Shown: positions 41,529 to 50,780, counted from the first letter of the stretch. The stretch: 64,000 nucleotides of DNA from Pseudomonadota bacterium (GCA_021325555.1 JAJPGY010000039.1:153750-217749); one strand, 5' to 3'. The notes: generated by a model not told the origin, from the letters alone. Program-made: numbers and translations.

Positions 41529-43328
41529 ATGCCACGGGCTTTCATGAGTGGGGGTCGGGTTGCGGCGGCACTGCTGGTCTGCCAGCTTTCGACCTCGCTC
41601 GTGGCCGCCCCCGCGCAAGAGCGGGCCGGGCCTGCCGCCTCCCTGCCGGCCAGCGCGGCTGCCACCACCTGCAATACCACCTCTTCCGTCTCCCGCGCTT
41701 ATCGCGATCTGTCCGACTTCCGGTGCGACAGGGCGATTGCCGGCTTTGTCCCCGCGCTGATCGCTGCCGGGCGAGGTTCTCTGGCCGAACCGGGCGACAG
41801 GAAGCGGCTTGCGCGCTACCTGATTTTGATCGGCCGGGCCTTCGAGTTCGACGACAATGAGCGCGCCGCGTTGGACTGCTATCGCCTGGCGCTGCGGCTC
41901 GAACCAGATGATCTGGATGCGAGCTGCTTCCTGGCCGGAATACTGGGGAGGACGGGGAGGATCGAAGAGGCGGAGGCGCTCTATCGGGTGATCGAGCCGC
42001 AGGCCGAAAAAAGCTTCACGGCGGCCATGGCCATGGCGGCCAGGGCCCGGCAGCTGTTCGACCCCGGGCAGGCGCAGCATTACCTGGAGAAAGCCGCGGA
42101 GCTGGCCCCGTCCAGCGCCTGGGCGGCCGAGGAGCTGGCCGAGACCTTCACGTATCAGGGGCTGGCGCAGCAGGCGGCCGGCATGTTCGAGAGCGCCGCC
42201 GCGAAAGCCCCCACCGCGTACAACCGCGAGCTGTTCGCGGCCAAGGCTCGCCTGGCGGCCGGAGATGACCGGGGCGCTGCCGATCGCCTGAGGCTGGCCG
42301 GGGCCGTGCTGCCCGACGAGCCCGCCTGGCACACCAAGCTGGGCTTCATCTTGCTGGACCAGAAGCGGGACAAGGAGGCGCTGGCAGAGTTTGCCAGGGC
42401 GGCCGGCTGCCCCCGCCTTTCCACGCACTCGGCACTGGTTCTCGCCCAGTACCTGGCCTTTAACGGGCGCCGCGACGAGGCTTTGCGGATTCTGGAGCGC
42501 CTGGAGCGGCTGCGGCCCTGGTCATCGGTGCTGCACACCGCGCGCGGAATCATCTACCGGCAGGGACAGGACGACGAGAGAGCGGAAGCAGAGTTCAAGA
42601 CCGCCATCGCCCGCAACCCGGAAAACCCCTGGTCTTATGTGGACCTGGCCCAGCTGTACGCCGCGAGGAAACGCAACGATCTGGCGGCTGCGGTCCTGCA
42701 GGAGGCGGTGAAGCGCTGTCCAGGCTTTTACCAGGGCTGGAAGGAGCTGGGGGGGCAACTGGTGGCGCTGGAGCGCTTCGCGCCGGCAGCTGCCGCCTAT
42801 CGCTCGGCCCTGGCTGCCGCGCCGCAGCCAGCGGACAAGGTCAGGACGGATGTGCGGCTGTCCATCGCCACGATCCATGCCGGTCTCGGGCTGAGCCTGT
42901 TCAAGACCGGTGACATGAAGGGGGCAACTGCCGAGGCGTGCGTTTTCAACCGCTTGAAGCGGCTCACCGAGGCGAGCCCTTATTTCTCCTGGGTGCGGCT
43001 GCGTCCGGAGCGGCTGAATTTCAAGCAGCCGCCCGCCGACTCGCCGATCGGCTCGGCCGTCCGCCACGTCGCCCTCGCCGACATGCTTTACGAATGCGAG
43101 GACTACGCCGACTGCTGCGCCGAGTACCGCCGGGCGATCCAGTTCGACCCCAATAACCTGGAGTGGCACATGTGCCTGTTGAGCGCCTTGATGAGCAAGG
43201 GCGACTTTCTGGAGGCCGTGAAGGAGGACCTGATCGTGACCAACGGGATAGTCGGCCGCGCACCGCGGGTGGTGAGCGATATCAAGAAGAAGCTGGAATC
43301 GCGCGGCGGCCGCCCCCTGTCGCAGTGA
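41529..43328 (+). CDS. Exported TPR protein
   Basis: A 599-residue protein beginning one base after the tadA stop, so the two genes are coupled. A signal peptide (VAAALLVCQLSTSLVAAPAQ) is followed by a large array of TPR-like repeats: DDNERAALDCYRLALRLEPD, ELAETFTYQGLAQQAAGMFE, KLGFILLDQKRDKEALAEFA, PWSYVDLAQLYAARKRNDLA and LADMLYECEDYADCCAEYRR. Likely a periplasmic scaffold or assembly factor; there is no catalytic domain. It ends at a bidirectional terminator. Function is otherwise unknown. Confidence 0.8.
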   Translation: MPRAFMSGGRVAAALLVCQLSTSLVAAPAQERAGPAASLPASAAATTCNTTSSVSRAYRDLSDFRCDRAIAGFVPALIAAGRGSLAEPGDRKRLARYLILIGRAFEFDDNERAALDCYRLALRLEPDDLDASCFLAGILGRTGRIEEAEALYRVIEPQAEKSFTAAMAMAARARQLFDPGQAQHYLEKAAELAPSSAWAAEELAETFTYQGLAQQAAGMFESAAAKAPTAYNRELFAAKARLAAGDDRGAADRLRLAGAVLPDEPAWHTKLGFILLDQKRDKEALAEFARAAGCPRLSTHSALVLAQYLAFNGRRDEALRILERLERLRPWSSVLHTARGIIYRQGQDDERAEAEFKTAIARNPENPWSYVDLAQLYAARKRNDLAAAVLQEAVKRCPGFYQGWKELGGQLVALERFAPAAAAYRSALAAAPQPADKVRTDVRLSIATIHAGLGLSLFKTGDMKGATAEACVFNRLKRLTEASPYFSWVRLRPERLNFKQPPADSPIGSAVRHVALADMLYECEDYADCCAEYRRAIQFDPNNLEWHMCLLSALMSKGDFLEAVKEDLIVTNGIVGRAPRVVSDIKKKLESRGGRPLSQ

Positions 43329-43357
43329 AACGGGCGCGGGCAACGCGCCCGTTTCAC
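43325..43357. terminator. Bidirectional terminator between convergent genes
   Basis: A perfect 14-bp stem (GTGAAACGGGCGCG/CGCGCCCGTTTCAC, 5-nt loop) overlaps the stop of the TPR gene and lies 42 bp beyond the convergent glycosyltransferase gene stop. Short T runs are inside the stem ends. Confidence 0.7.
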
Positions 43358-43399
43358 TGGCGGGGTCCCCCCGGGCCCCGCGCTCACATCCGGATCGCC

Positions 43400-44827
43400 C
43401 TAGGTTGCGGCCAGCTGAAGCTGCTTGACCCTGCCGGCGACCGGCTCCGCGGCGGCTTGCTGGACCTGCTCGGGGAAGTAGGTAAGCATGATCGGCCTGG
43501 CCTCCCCTGCCGTCACCAGCGGCTCGACGTCGGCGTAAGTGAGCCAGCCGTCCTCGATGGACTGCTTGAAATCCTTGAACCACACGTGCTCGAGCGGATT
43601 CCAGGCCCGCCAGGGTTGCGTGGGCACCACGGTGTAATGGAGGAGCTTGGTTTCTCCTTCCTCGTAGTGCTCGAGGGCGTTCCACTGCTGCGGAATGCGG
43701 TCTTCAATTTCGCCTGGCTTCACCGCGCAACAGTCGAAGAGAAGATTGGCGTAGGTGTATTTCCCGGCGTCCAGCTCCTTGACGAACTGGTGCATGTCCC
43801 AGTGCCTGAGGCGATCGCAATCCAGCAGCATCACGCTGAACTGCCGGCCGGGCTGGAACCAGGAATTATCCTTCCAGACCGGCGGCCTCTCCTGGGATGT
43901 GCAGAGCACCTTCTGGTGACCAAACGGGATCCGCCAGAGCTCGGCGATGTCCGCGAACACCTGCATGTCGGCGTCCACGTAGAGAGCCCGTCCCCGGTAA
44001 CCGGTCAGCTTCGGTATCTCGAAGCGGGAGAACGAGAAGCCGGTGCGCTGCCGGTTCGCCTCATCCTTCGGCACCGGTATCGGCAGTCCGTCCATCTCCT
44101 GGACCACCACCGGGGCGCTGGCGTGTTTGTGGATCGTGTAACGAAGGACCTTGGTGGCGATGGCCTGCTCGTACTGTGAGCCGATGAAAACACGCATCGG
44201 CTCTATCAGCGGACGGTAGACCAGGCCGAACTTCGTGCTCACCTGCAGCAGCCTGTCCAGCTGGTGATCGAACGGCGGGCGGCCGAAGCGCGCCGCTTGC
44301 AGATTCTGGAACTCGCGGGCGTATTTCTTTCCGCCGTCGACGCCCAGCGAATATACGGACTGCGCGTGCAGCTCCGCCAGCAACGTCAGCGCCGCCTCGG
44401 AGGTGAAGTATTCCGGGGCCAGGACGATGTTGCTGTAGGCGCGATACCTGGCGTCGACGCTTTCCAGCGGCTGAAACTCGTGCACCACTAGCTTGTTGCG
44501 GCGCTCGAGCTCGACGAGAACCGGATGGTCGAGCCTCTTTGCCAGCAGGCTGTCTTTGGCCAACTTCCCGTTCTCATACTGGTGGCTGGGCATCACGACC
44601 CAGTTGCAGTTGTCCATCAGCGCCCGCTCGCAGCGCTCCAGCACATCGGTGTCTTTGACGTAGGCGATCTCCACCTTCGCCGTTTTGACGGCATCATTTA
44701 ACGAAATCAGGTTGAACTTCTGGAAATCGAAATTCCCCCTCTCGTCCAGCGTTTGACCGGCCCCGAGCATCAGCCACGGCTTGTCGGCAAAGTTTGCTGT
44801 CTCTATAAGCGTCTTCAAACTAATCAC
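43400..44827 (-). CDS. Glycosyltransferase (GT8-like) with N-terminal DUF115-like domain
   Basis: A 475-residue cytoplasmic protein. The first half (WLMLGAGQTLDERGNFDFQ, LISLNDAVKTAKVEIAYV, EFQNLQAARFGRPPF) resembles the DUF115/MAF-type domain of glycosyl-carrying proteins. The second half is a GT-A fold: RVFIGSQYEQAIATKVLRYT, RGRALYVDADMQVFADIAEL with the metal-binding DAD, and QFSVMLLDCDRLRHWD and LLHYTVVPTQPWRAWNPLEH (the HYxxxxKPW-like end typical of GT8). GTG start with GGGAGGAGATCGACC. It may modify a surface glycan or protein; donor and acceptor are unknown. Confidence 0.75.
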   Translation of the reverse strand: MISLKTLIETANFADKPWLMLGAGQTLDERGNFDFQKFNLISLNDAVKTAKVEIAYVKDTDVLERCERALMDNCNWVVMPSHQYENGKLAKDSLLAKRLDHPVLVELERRNKLVVHEFQPLESVDARYRAYSNIVLAPEYFTSEAALTLLAELHAQSVYSLGVDGGKKYAREFQNLQAARFGRPPFDHQLDRLLQVSTKFGLVYRPLIEPMRVFIGSQYEQAIATKVLRYTIHKHASAPVVVQEMDGLPIPVPKDEANRQRTGFSFSRFEIPKLTGYRGRALYVDADMQVFADIAELWRIPFGHQKVLCTSQERPPVWKDNSWFQPGRQFSVMLLDCDRLRHWDMHQFVKELDAGKYTYANLLFDCCAVKPGEIEDRIPQQWNALEHYEEGETKLLHYTVVPTQPWRAWNPLEHVWFKDFKQSIEDGWLTYADVEPLVTAGEARPIMLTYFPEQVQQAAAEPVAGRVKQLQLAAT

Positions 44828-45054
44828 GGTCGATCTCCTCCCGCCGCTATCCCTACTAAAGCCAAGGATTGTCCTGTCGAAGCGAGCGCGAGGCCGTCAG
44901 TCTTGCGGATGATTACCACCTGGTTACCACCCCTGACCGGAGTTCCTGGCGCCCGCATCCGCAAGCCAGATTGTCTTTTGCGGGCAAGATCCGCACGCGC
45001 CCGGGATCGGTCGCTGCCCCCGCATCATAGATATGTGTTTGGCTGCCTGATCTG

Positions 45055-45076
45055 CAAAAATACTATAAGCCATAAG
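45055..45076 (-). promoter_or_regulatory. Promoter-like element shared with 33875-33896
   Basis: Minus strand TTATGGCTTATAGTATTTTT with TATAGT (45067-45062), about 230 nt before the GTG of the glycosyltransferase gene. Nineteen of 22 bases match the DUF421 upstream element. TTGTTT lies 19 nt before TATAGT as a possible -35. Confidence 0.45.
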
Positions 45077-45132
45077 AGACAGAGATAAACAAAAAAGGCA
45101 CAACGTGGCGGGCACCGGCAGATGGTCAGAAA

Positions 45133-45172
45133 AGCCGGGAGGGTGCTTGGGCTCAGCTGCTCCCTCCCGGCT
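45133..45172 (-). terminator. Terminator of plsC
   Basis: A perfect 11-bp stem (AGCCGGGAGGG/CCCTCCCGGCT, 18-nt loop) followed on the minus strand by TTTTCTG, 52 bp after the plsC stop. Confidence 0.7.
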
Positions 45173-45224
45173 CCGGAAATACCTTTGTAAGCACACGTGT
45201 AAGCACACGCCTCACCTCCCGTGA

Positions 45225-46028
45225 TCAGGCGGACAGGGCGTCCGGCTTGTCCCCCGGGGTGGTGGCGCAGGCTTGCAGCTTAATGGCTCCGCTGACAACC
45301 GCCATGACGTCTTCGGGCTTGCGCGAGGGCAGCTCGTGCATATAGATCGGCTTTCCCACCGTAACCGTCGCGCCACCGCGCCACTTGAAGCCCATGTCGG
45401 CGTAAGGACCTCCGGCTGTGGCCGCGTCGCGTTTGCGGTAACAGATGTGGATCGGCACGATCGCCACGTGCTCCTTCATGCCAAGCCGCTCGTAGGCGGA
45501 ATTGGCGATGACGGCGGCCCCTCTCTTGAAGGGCAGGTACTCTCCGGTGGGGCTGATCTTGCCTTCCGGAAAGATGACCATCGGCTGCCCCGACATGAGA
45601 ACCTTGATCGCCGGCTCGAGGACGGTCTTGCCGTGCGCGCGGTCGACCGCGAAGCAGCCGAAGGCGCCCATGGCGATTGCCTTGAGACCCCAGAGGCCGC
45701 GCATCTCTTCGTAAGCCGTCATGTAGCGAGGCCACCGCTTCATTACCGCGTAGATCAAGATGGCGTCGAACATCGAGCTGTGGTTGGGGGTGAAGATGAC
45801 GCGCCCGGGGGTTTTCAGGTTGTCCGTGCCGATCACCCGCACGCGTCCGACCTGGAGATAGAGCCAGATGCGGGCGGCGAAGCGGGCAAAGAGCTGGAGC
45901 GGGCGGCAGGTAGTCGGAATAAAACCGCTAGTCAGGCAGTGGTTCACGTACTCGCGGTACTTTTTACGCCAGGTGCCGAGGAATCCTCGGGCGAGTAGGG
46001 AGCCCTTGTTGAAGTTGAGCTTCCTCAT
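45225..46028 (-). CDS. plsC: 1-acyl-sn-glycerol-3-phosphate acyltransferase-like
   Basis: A 267-residue lysophosphatidic acid acyltransferase (second acylation of glycerophosphate). PlsC blocks: FTPNHSSMFDAILIYAV (HX4D), AIGAFGCFAVDRAHGKTV (block II), MVIFPEGKISPTGEYLPFKR (FPEG) and VAIVPIHICYRKRDA (block IV, P). A hydrophobic N-terminal helix (WLYLQVGRVRVIG) anchors it to the membrane face. The ATG at 46028 follows CAAGGAGCCGAAC. The gene is alone behind a 794-bp gap. Confidence 0.9.
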   Translation of the reverse strand: MRKLNFNKGSLLARGFLGTWRKKYREYVNHCLTSGFIPTTCRPLQLFARFAARIWLYLQVGRVRVIGTDNLKTPGRVIFTPNHSSMFDAILIYAVMKRWPRYMTAYEEMRGLWGLKAIAMGAFGCFAVDRAHGKTVLEPAIKVLMSGQPMVIFPEGKISPTGEYLPFKRGAAVIANSAYERLGMKEHVAIVPIHICYRKRDAATAGGPYADMGFKWRGGATVTVGKPIYMHELPSRKPEDVMAVVSGAIKLQACATTPGDKPDALSA

Positions 46029-46822
46029 GTTCGGCTCCTTGCCCCATTCTGGGGAAACGGGAGATTGACCCTGTTTTCTGCAGGGCGATATGCGATCGGA
46101 CCGAGCGAGCGGGGCCCGGTCAGACGGTAGAGAAAATGCTGTTGGCAGCCGGGCGACGAGCGGCGAGCAACAACCCCGGAAGGCCGGTTAAGGCCTCTTG
46201 ATGAACGGGATCGGTGCTCTGGTTGCTATGTCGCTAGCTGTTCGACAGTGGTTGATAGAGATCGGTGGAATGAAAAGCACCTGAACAGTAACAGGACGTG
46301 AAGTGCCAAATAAAGTGCTCGCGCGAACCCCGCTATTTATTATTTGCTTATAAATTCGGAGCGCGGTATGTCGCAAGCGTTTGCTGGTGCCTCACCCGGC
46401 TCGCAAAAGTACCCCAGAAACCGGTCGGTCACGACCTTCAATGAGGGTGAGGGCAGCGCCGGGCGGCAGATGTCGATTATGGAATCCCCGAGCGGCTTGG
46501 CAAGCGGCGGACGGGATCGGCGATGTGGGCGAAACTGGCTTTCCAAGGGGCGATATCGCTAAGTTAACACTATCGCTAGTTCAAAAACGAAGTTCCAGGA
46601 GCCAATTACCACACCCGTCAAAACCACTCAAAGCACGCTCCCATCAGTACTCCTGATAAGAACCAGCAGCTCGACGGCTGGATTGGAGGAGCTTTGCTTG
46701 GAGCAAGTAGCGATAATTGGTTGGCGCTAGCTGGGACAATCTTGACCTGTGCCGAGACGGTCGCCGAACGGAATCACGATTTTGATCCCGCCGCGGCCTC
46801 CCAGGGAAAAGGAGGTGTCAGG
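46029..46822. other. 794-bp region of lower GC without a clear gene
   Basis: It lies between the divergent plsC and CYTH genes. Base composition drops in 46210-46720, with TTTATTATTTGCTTATAAATT near 46335-46355 and AGTTAACACTATCGC near 46560. Short ORFs on both strands (about 60-90 codons) lack convincing starts or conserved motifs. It may be a decayed gene, an acquired fragment, or a long regulatory region. Confidence 0.4.
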
Positions 46823-47494
46823 ATGGGCACGTTAGCAAATGCGCTCGAGCGTATGGTTAACCGGCTCGCGCGGTCGTGCGGCACGGGTTCTGGTCAGGCT
46901 GCTCACAAGTCTCATCTGGAGGTGGAGCGCAAGTTCCGCATCTCCGAGGACGAGTGGAGGCGGCTGCCGGAGACGCTGCGCGCGCGCGGCTTTGAGCCGG
47001 ATGGCCAGGTAATCATGACGGACACGTTCCTGCCGACCAGCAACGACGGCGACATGATGCGGGTGCGCAACGAGACCGAGGCAGGTAAGAGGCGCACCTT
47101 GCTCACGCTCAAGAGCTGGGTTCGGACAGCGGACGGCGGCAAGGAGCGCCAGGAGACCGAGCGGTCGATTGGCCGTTTTCTTGCTGCCGTCCTGGTCACC
47201 GTCGGGCGGTGGCTGAACGGTTCCCACCTGCTGTCCTTCAGCAAGCACCGGCAGATGTTCGCGACGAACATCTCCGGGCAGGCTGTCGTGGTCAGCATCG
47301 ACCGGGTGAGCGGGCTCGGGGAGTACTCGGGCTGCTACCTGGAGGTCGAGATTCTTGTTCCCGTCGGACAGGACGTGACGCTGGCGCGGGAGCACATCTA
47401 CGCGCTGGTAAGCGAGCTGTTCGGCGAGGCGCGCCAGCCGGTTGAGCTCTCCTACATGGAGATGCTCAAGCGCAGCGCGCGCGCCCGAAACTAA
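46823..47494 (+). CDS. CYTH domain protein (triphosphate tunnel metalloenzyme)
   Basis: A 223-residue protein from the ATG at 46823, behind GGAGGTG; the frame is open upstream to 46694 but looks non-coding. After a basic N-terminal helix, HLEVERKFRI carries the ExExK motif (Glu33, Glu35, Lys37) of CYTH proteins, which hydrolyse or cyclise organic or inorganic triphosphates with Mg2+/Mn2+. Other charged strand segments follow (MMRVRNETEAGKRRTLLTLK, QAVVVSIDRVSGLGEYSGCY, LEVEILVP). The substrate may be tripolyphosphate, thiamine triphosphate or other NTPs. A terminator follows directly. Confidence 0.8.
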   Translation: MGTLANALERMVNRLARSCGTGSGQAAHKSHLEVERKFRISEDEWRRLPETLRARGFEPDGQVIMTDTFLPTSNDGDMMRVRNETEAGKRRTLLTLKSWVRTADGGKERQETERSIGRFLAAVLVTVGRWLNGSHLLSFSKHRQMFATNISGQAVVVSIDRVSGLGEYSGCYLEVEILVPVGQDVTLAREHIYALVSELFGEARQPVELSYMEMLKRSARARN

Positions 47495-47519
47495 GCAGCG
47501 GCGGCATCGCCGTCGGTCA

Positions 47520-47549
47520 GCGCCCCCGAACGCGGGGGCGCGTTTCTTT
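47520..47549 (+). terminator. Terminator after the CYTH gene
   Basis: A 9-bp perfect stem GCGCCCCCG/CGGGGGCGC with AACG loop, followed by GTTTCTTT. Confidence 0.8.
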
Positions 47550-47646
47550 GCGCCCTGCCTGAGGCTTGGCGCGGCAATCGAGGCGGCCTGGCCGCCAATC
47601 ATCTATCGAAACCCGCCGACTTTGTGGCGGGTAGGAGGTTTTTGTC

Positions 47647-49047
47647 ATGTCTACCAAGACTACTGTTAAGACCGGAGGCAATCTTCGCCGGCTGAACACT
47701 CACGAGATCAGCCCGCAGGAGCACGAGTTCCGGGCTTTCATGGAGACGCGCCTGGTCGGCCAGCCCGAGGCAATCGACGCCCTGGCGCGCGCTTACCGTG
47801 CCGCCTTCAACCCGGTGCGCAACCCGTTTGCGCCGCTGTCCACGCTTCTGTTCATCGGTCCTTCCCGCTCCGGCAAGAGCCACTCGGTCTCGCTGGCGGC
47901 AGACTTCTGCCACGGCGACCCGGAGGCGATGGTCGAGCTGGAGGGCGGTGAGCTGCAGAAGGAGCACGAGGTGCTCAAGCTGGTCGGCGCGCCGCCCAGC
48001 TACCTCGGCTACAAGAAGCCGCCCGAGGACGGCGACGACAGCCTGGAGCGCCTCGGCGGCAAGGAGAAGCAGCCGGTCAAGATCGACCCGTCCGCCAAGC
48101 TCGCCCCCGAGAACCTGGAGGCTTCGCGCAAGGGCTCCAGCTGCCCGATCGTCTGGATCCGCATCAACGAGATCGAGAAGGCCCACAAGGCCCTGTTCGA
48201 TCTCCTGCTCGGCGCCACCGACAACGGTAAGATCAACCTCGGCAACAACCGCACGGTCAGCCTGCGCAACTGCATCATCGTCATGACCAGCAACCTCGGC
48301 ATGGCGGAGCTGCAGAGAAAGCCGATCGGCTTCGTGCTGCGGCAGCAGACGACGGTCGAGGACGTGAAGAGCGTCGTGGACAAGGCGATGGAGGGCGAGT
48401 TCCGGCCGGAGTTCCGCAACCGGATCGACGAGACCGTCGTCTTCCACCCGCTCACGCCCGAGCAGGTGCGCAAGGTCGTGGATGTGGAGGTTGGTCGCAT
48501 TCAGGACCGCATCACCAACAACGCGTCTGGACAGATGTTTGTCCTCGACGTGGACGATGAGGCCAAGGACTTCATCCTGGCCAGGTCGGACAGCTCGGCG
48601 GGCGGCGTCGCCGACATGAAGCGCACGCTCAAGCACCTTCTCGAGGAGCCGCTCGGCAACGAGCTGCTCAAGCACACGATCAACCTTGGCGACAGGGTGG
48701 TCGTGACGCATGAGGAGGGCAGCGACGAGCTGGCGTTCTTCGTCGACGCTGACGGAGCCCTGCTCGTGAAGACCGCCCGGGAGCGCAGGCTGCGCCACGC
48801 TGTGGTGCTGGCCGGCGACGACCTGGCTGAGTTGCAGGATGAGTCGGCGGCCCTAGTTCACGACCTCGAGGAGGTCTTCGGGATGACCGTCGAGGAGTTC
48901 ACCTATCGAAAGGCGGCCCCGTATGCTCTCAAGGCGACGGTGCTGGCGACCGAGCAGCAGGTGAAGGCGCTCAAGGTCAAGTACCCTTCGGTGAAGGTGA
49001 CTTGCCTGGAGAGCCCCGAGGGTGACGAGCGGGAGGCTGTTGCTTGA
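47647..49047 (+). CDS. Clp-type AAA+ protein with altered Walker B
   Basis: A 466-residue stand-alone protein resembling the D2 ring of ClpA/B/C. LVGQPEAIDALARAYRAA starts the AAA domain; Walker A is GPSRSGKS (71-78). Between GAPPSYLGY and the Walker B strand there is an extra acidic-basic insert (about 122-164) in place of the short substrate loop. Walker B reads IVWIRINEIEKAH (169-180): the catalytic DE pair is NE, and the preceding residues are polar. Sensor 1 (VMTSNLG) and the arginine-finger stretch EFRPEFRNRIDE are intact. The small D2-C domain follows, then a C-terminal region of unknown nature (DLEEVFGMTVEEFTY, VKALKVKYPSVKVT). ATPase activity may be low or lost. Confidence 0.85.
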   Translation: MSTKTTVKTGGNLRRLNTHEISPQEHEFRAFMETRLVGQPEAIDALARAYRAAFNPVRNPFAPLSTLLFIGPSRSGKSHSVSLAADFCHGDPEAMVELEGGELQKEHEVLKLVGAPPSYLGYKKPPEDGDDSLERLGGKEKQPVKIDPSAKLAPENLEASRKGSSCPIVWIRINEIEKAHKALFDLLLGATDNGKINLGNNRTVSLRNCIIVMTSNLGMAELQRKPIGFVLRQQTTVEDVKSVVDKAMEGEFRPEFRNRIDETVVFHPLTPEQVRKVVDVEVGRIQDRITNNASGQMFVLDVDDEAKDFILARSDSSAGGVADMKRTLKHLLEEPLGNELLKHTINLGDRVVVTHEEGSDELAFFVDADGALLVKTARERRLRHAVVLAGDDLAELQDESAALVHDLEEVFGMTVEEFTYRKAAPYALKATVLATEQQVKALKVKYPSVKVTCLESPEGDEREAVA

Positions 49048-49392
49048 TTGGCGGGGCAGCAAGGCTGACTGGCAGGCAGACATCTCAATGCTCTGCTTGC
49101 CAGCCGCCCGCTCACCCCTTGCCAGGAGGGCGCGGCAACCCGGGCTGTCCATGGCGCCAGCGCGCATCACCACGGGAGGTGGCAGGAATAGAGGACCGAA
49201 ACCCTGGTCCTTCCTGCCGCTTCCCGTTTTTTTGGAGGTTGCTATATTGCGTAGTATAAATCATACGATAGAATACAGTATCATAAGTCGAAGAAATAGA
49301 GAACAGGACCAAGCGCCTGGAAAGGCGCTCAGCCCTGCTCTCCTTTCTACCTCCGGACCGGAGGTTGCGTCAGGCTACGCCTGGCGGGGCTT
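49048..49392. other. Convergent intergenic region
   Basis: Between the Clp-like gene (plus) and the thioredoxin gene (minus). It holds an AT-rich stretch at 49236-49300 with several TATA-like words, a stem GCGCCTGGAAAGGCGC near 49312-49328, and a perfect palindrome ACCTCCGG-A-CCGGAGGT at 49349-49365. These may end both transcripts. No gene. Confidence 0.45.
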
Positions 49393-49776
49393 TCAGCAAG
49401 AGCCCGAGTTGTTGCCGGCACCGGCCAGGAAGGCCTCGAAGAGCTCCTGGATCTGCTGCTTCGAGCCGGCGCCGGTCTGCCTGTGGACCAGACGTCCTTG
49501 CCGGAAGAGCAGCAGGGTGGGAATGCTGCGCACGGCGAAGTTGCCGGCCTGCACCGGGTTCTCGTCGACGTTGATCTTGACGACCTTCAGGCGCTGGCCG
49601 TATTCGGCGGCCAGCTCGTCAAGCAGCGGCGCCAGCCGGCGGCAGGGCGGGCACCAGGGCGCCCAGAAGTCGACGACGACCGGTGTCGCGGATTGGATCA
49701 CCTGCTGGTCGAACTCGTCGTCGCGGAGATGCACGGCGGCTCCGGCCGCGTCGTGCTGGGGAGTTTTCTCGGTCAT
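49393..49776 (-). CDS. trxA: Thioredoxin
   Basis: A 127-residue thioredoxin: VVVDFWAPWCPPCRRLAPLL with redox motif WCPPC and AVRSIPTLLLFRQGRLVHRQ with the cis-Pro. CPPC rather than CGPC is found in trx-like and some group II thioredoxins. A 20-residue N-terminal extension precedes the fold. The ATG at 49776 is behind GAAGAGGAAAAAC; an ATG at 49791 adds 5 residues. Cytoplasmic thiol reductant, substrates undetermined. Confidence 0.9.
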   Translation of the reverse strand: MTEKTPQHDAAGAAVHLRDDEFDQQVIQSATPVVVDFWAPWCPPCRRLAPLLDELAAEYGQRLKVVKINVDENPVQAGNFAVRSIPTLLLFRQGRLVHRQTGAGSKQQIQELFEAFLAGAGNNSGSC

Positions 49777-49908
49777 GTTTTTCCTCTTCATTCTTGGTCA
49801 GTAGTCTGGCACCACCGGTGGTGTGGGGTGCCGTTGATTGATGAAAAGCCGGCCCCGGGGCGGCGGCAACGTACCGCCGCATTTTAAAAGTCCGGGGCGG
49901 AAGCGACC

Positions 49909-50769
49909 TCAGATGGTCGCCTGGAAGGCTTCCAGGCTGGCAGCCGCCTGTTCCAGCGACGAGGAGCTGCCCCGGTAGTCGTGGCGCGAGAGCGCTGCCC
50001 GGGCGGCTTTCAAATCCCCGTACAGGCGATCGAGAGCCGGCGCCGAGCCTGCCGCGCGGCCGCGCTCGCCCTTGATGTGCTCGCGCAGCAGGCGCTCGCA
50101 CCACCGGCACATGAGCTCTCCCTTGTCCCACTCGGACAGCCGGCTCGAGAAGAGCCGGACCAGGCCGCAGCGGGCATTGGATATGCCTGTGCGCACAAGC
50201 TCCAGGATCTCCCGGCTTGTGCCGTAGGGATCGGAAAGCTTGATGCCGAGGCGCTGGAGGCTCTGCTGAATGACCAGCACGTCGGAAAGCAGGCGGTCCG
50301 CATCGGGCGCGGCCGTGAAAAACGCGGAGCTCTGGCGATGCTCGCAGACGAACAACATCAAGGCCCCCGACAGCCCGCAGATGACGGCAGCCGTGTCGGC
50401 ATGCTCGTCGGAAACGGACTTCAGATGCCCGGCAAGGTCTTTGCATAGCCTGTCCAGCTCGGCGACCAGCTTTTCGTGGGAGCTTGTGATGTTGCCGGAG
50501 CGCAGGGTCAGGTTGCGCAGGTCCAGGCAGATCTGGTTGGCGAGCCGGGCATAAGCCTCGGTGACGCCTGGCAGCTTGTCGTGGTTCTGGATCTTGAGCC
50601 CGAACGACTGCGCCTGGCGGATCCAGTGCTCGGCGGTGGCACGCTCTCCGGCAAGGCGTGCGGCTGATGCACGCTCGAGGCAGAACTCATAGCCGGATTG
50701 CGGCGAGAAACTTGATGAGGCGGCAGCCTCACCGGTGGTGGCGGGGGAAGTTTGTGAGGTTTGGCTCAT
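49909..50769 (-). CDS. Hypothetical helical protein
   Basis: A 286-residue protein with no signal peptide. It is almost entirely helical: GYEFCLERASAARLAGERAT, TEAYARLANQICLDLRNLTL, ADTAAVICGLSGALMLFVCE and CRWCERLLREHIKGERGRAA. Several cysteines (six or more) are scattered. Some helices resemble TPR packing (ATAEHWIRQAQSFG, ALSRHDYRGSSSSLEQAAAS). No family recognised. The ATG follows AACGGAGCAAGAT. It sits 12 bp downstream of a probably frameshifted gene on the same strand and 133 bp upstream of the thioredoxin start. Confidence 0.6.
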   Translation of the reverse strand: MSQTSQTSPATTGEAAASSSFSPQSGYEFCLERASAARLAGERATAEHWIRQAQSFGLKIQNHDKLPGVTEAYARLANQICLDLRNLTLRSGNITSSHEKLVAELDRLCKDLAGHLKSVSDEHADTAAVICGLSGALMLFVCEHRQSSAFFTAAPDADRLLSDVLVIQQSLQRLGIKLSDPYGTSREILELVRTGISNARCGLVRLFSSRLSEWDKGELMCRWCERLLREHIKGERGRAAGSAPALDRLYGDLKAARAALSRHDYRGSSSSLEQAAASLEAFQATI

Positions 50770-50780
50770 ATCTTGCTCCG

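Larger units (their letters stand above)
44828..45224. other. Intergenic region upstream of the glycosyltransferase
   Basis: Contains the shared promoter-like element at 45055-45076, the plsC terminator hairpin (45133-45172) and a short direct repeat GTAAGCACACG at about 45187 and 45199. No gene is evident. Confidence 0.45.

Noticed and set aside
46340..46562. Small ORFs in the low-GC gap
   Set aside because: Overlapping ORFs on both strands, without ribosome binding sites or protein-like composition.
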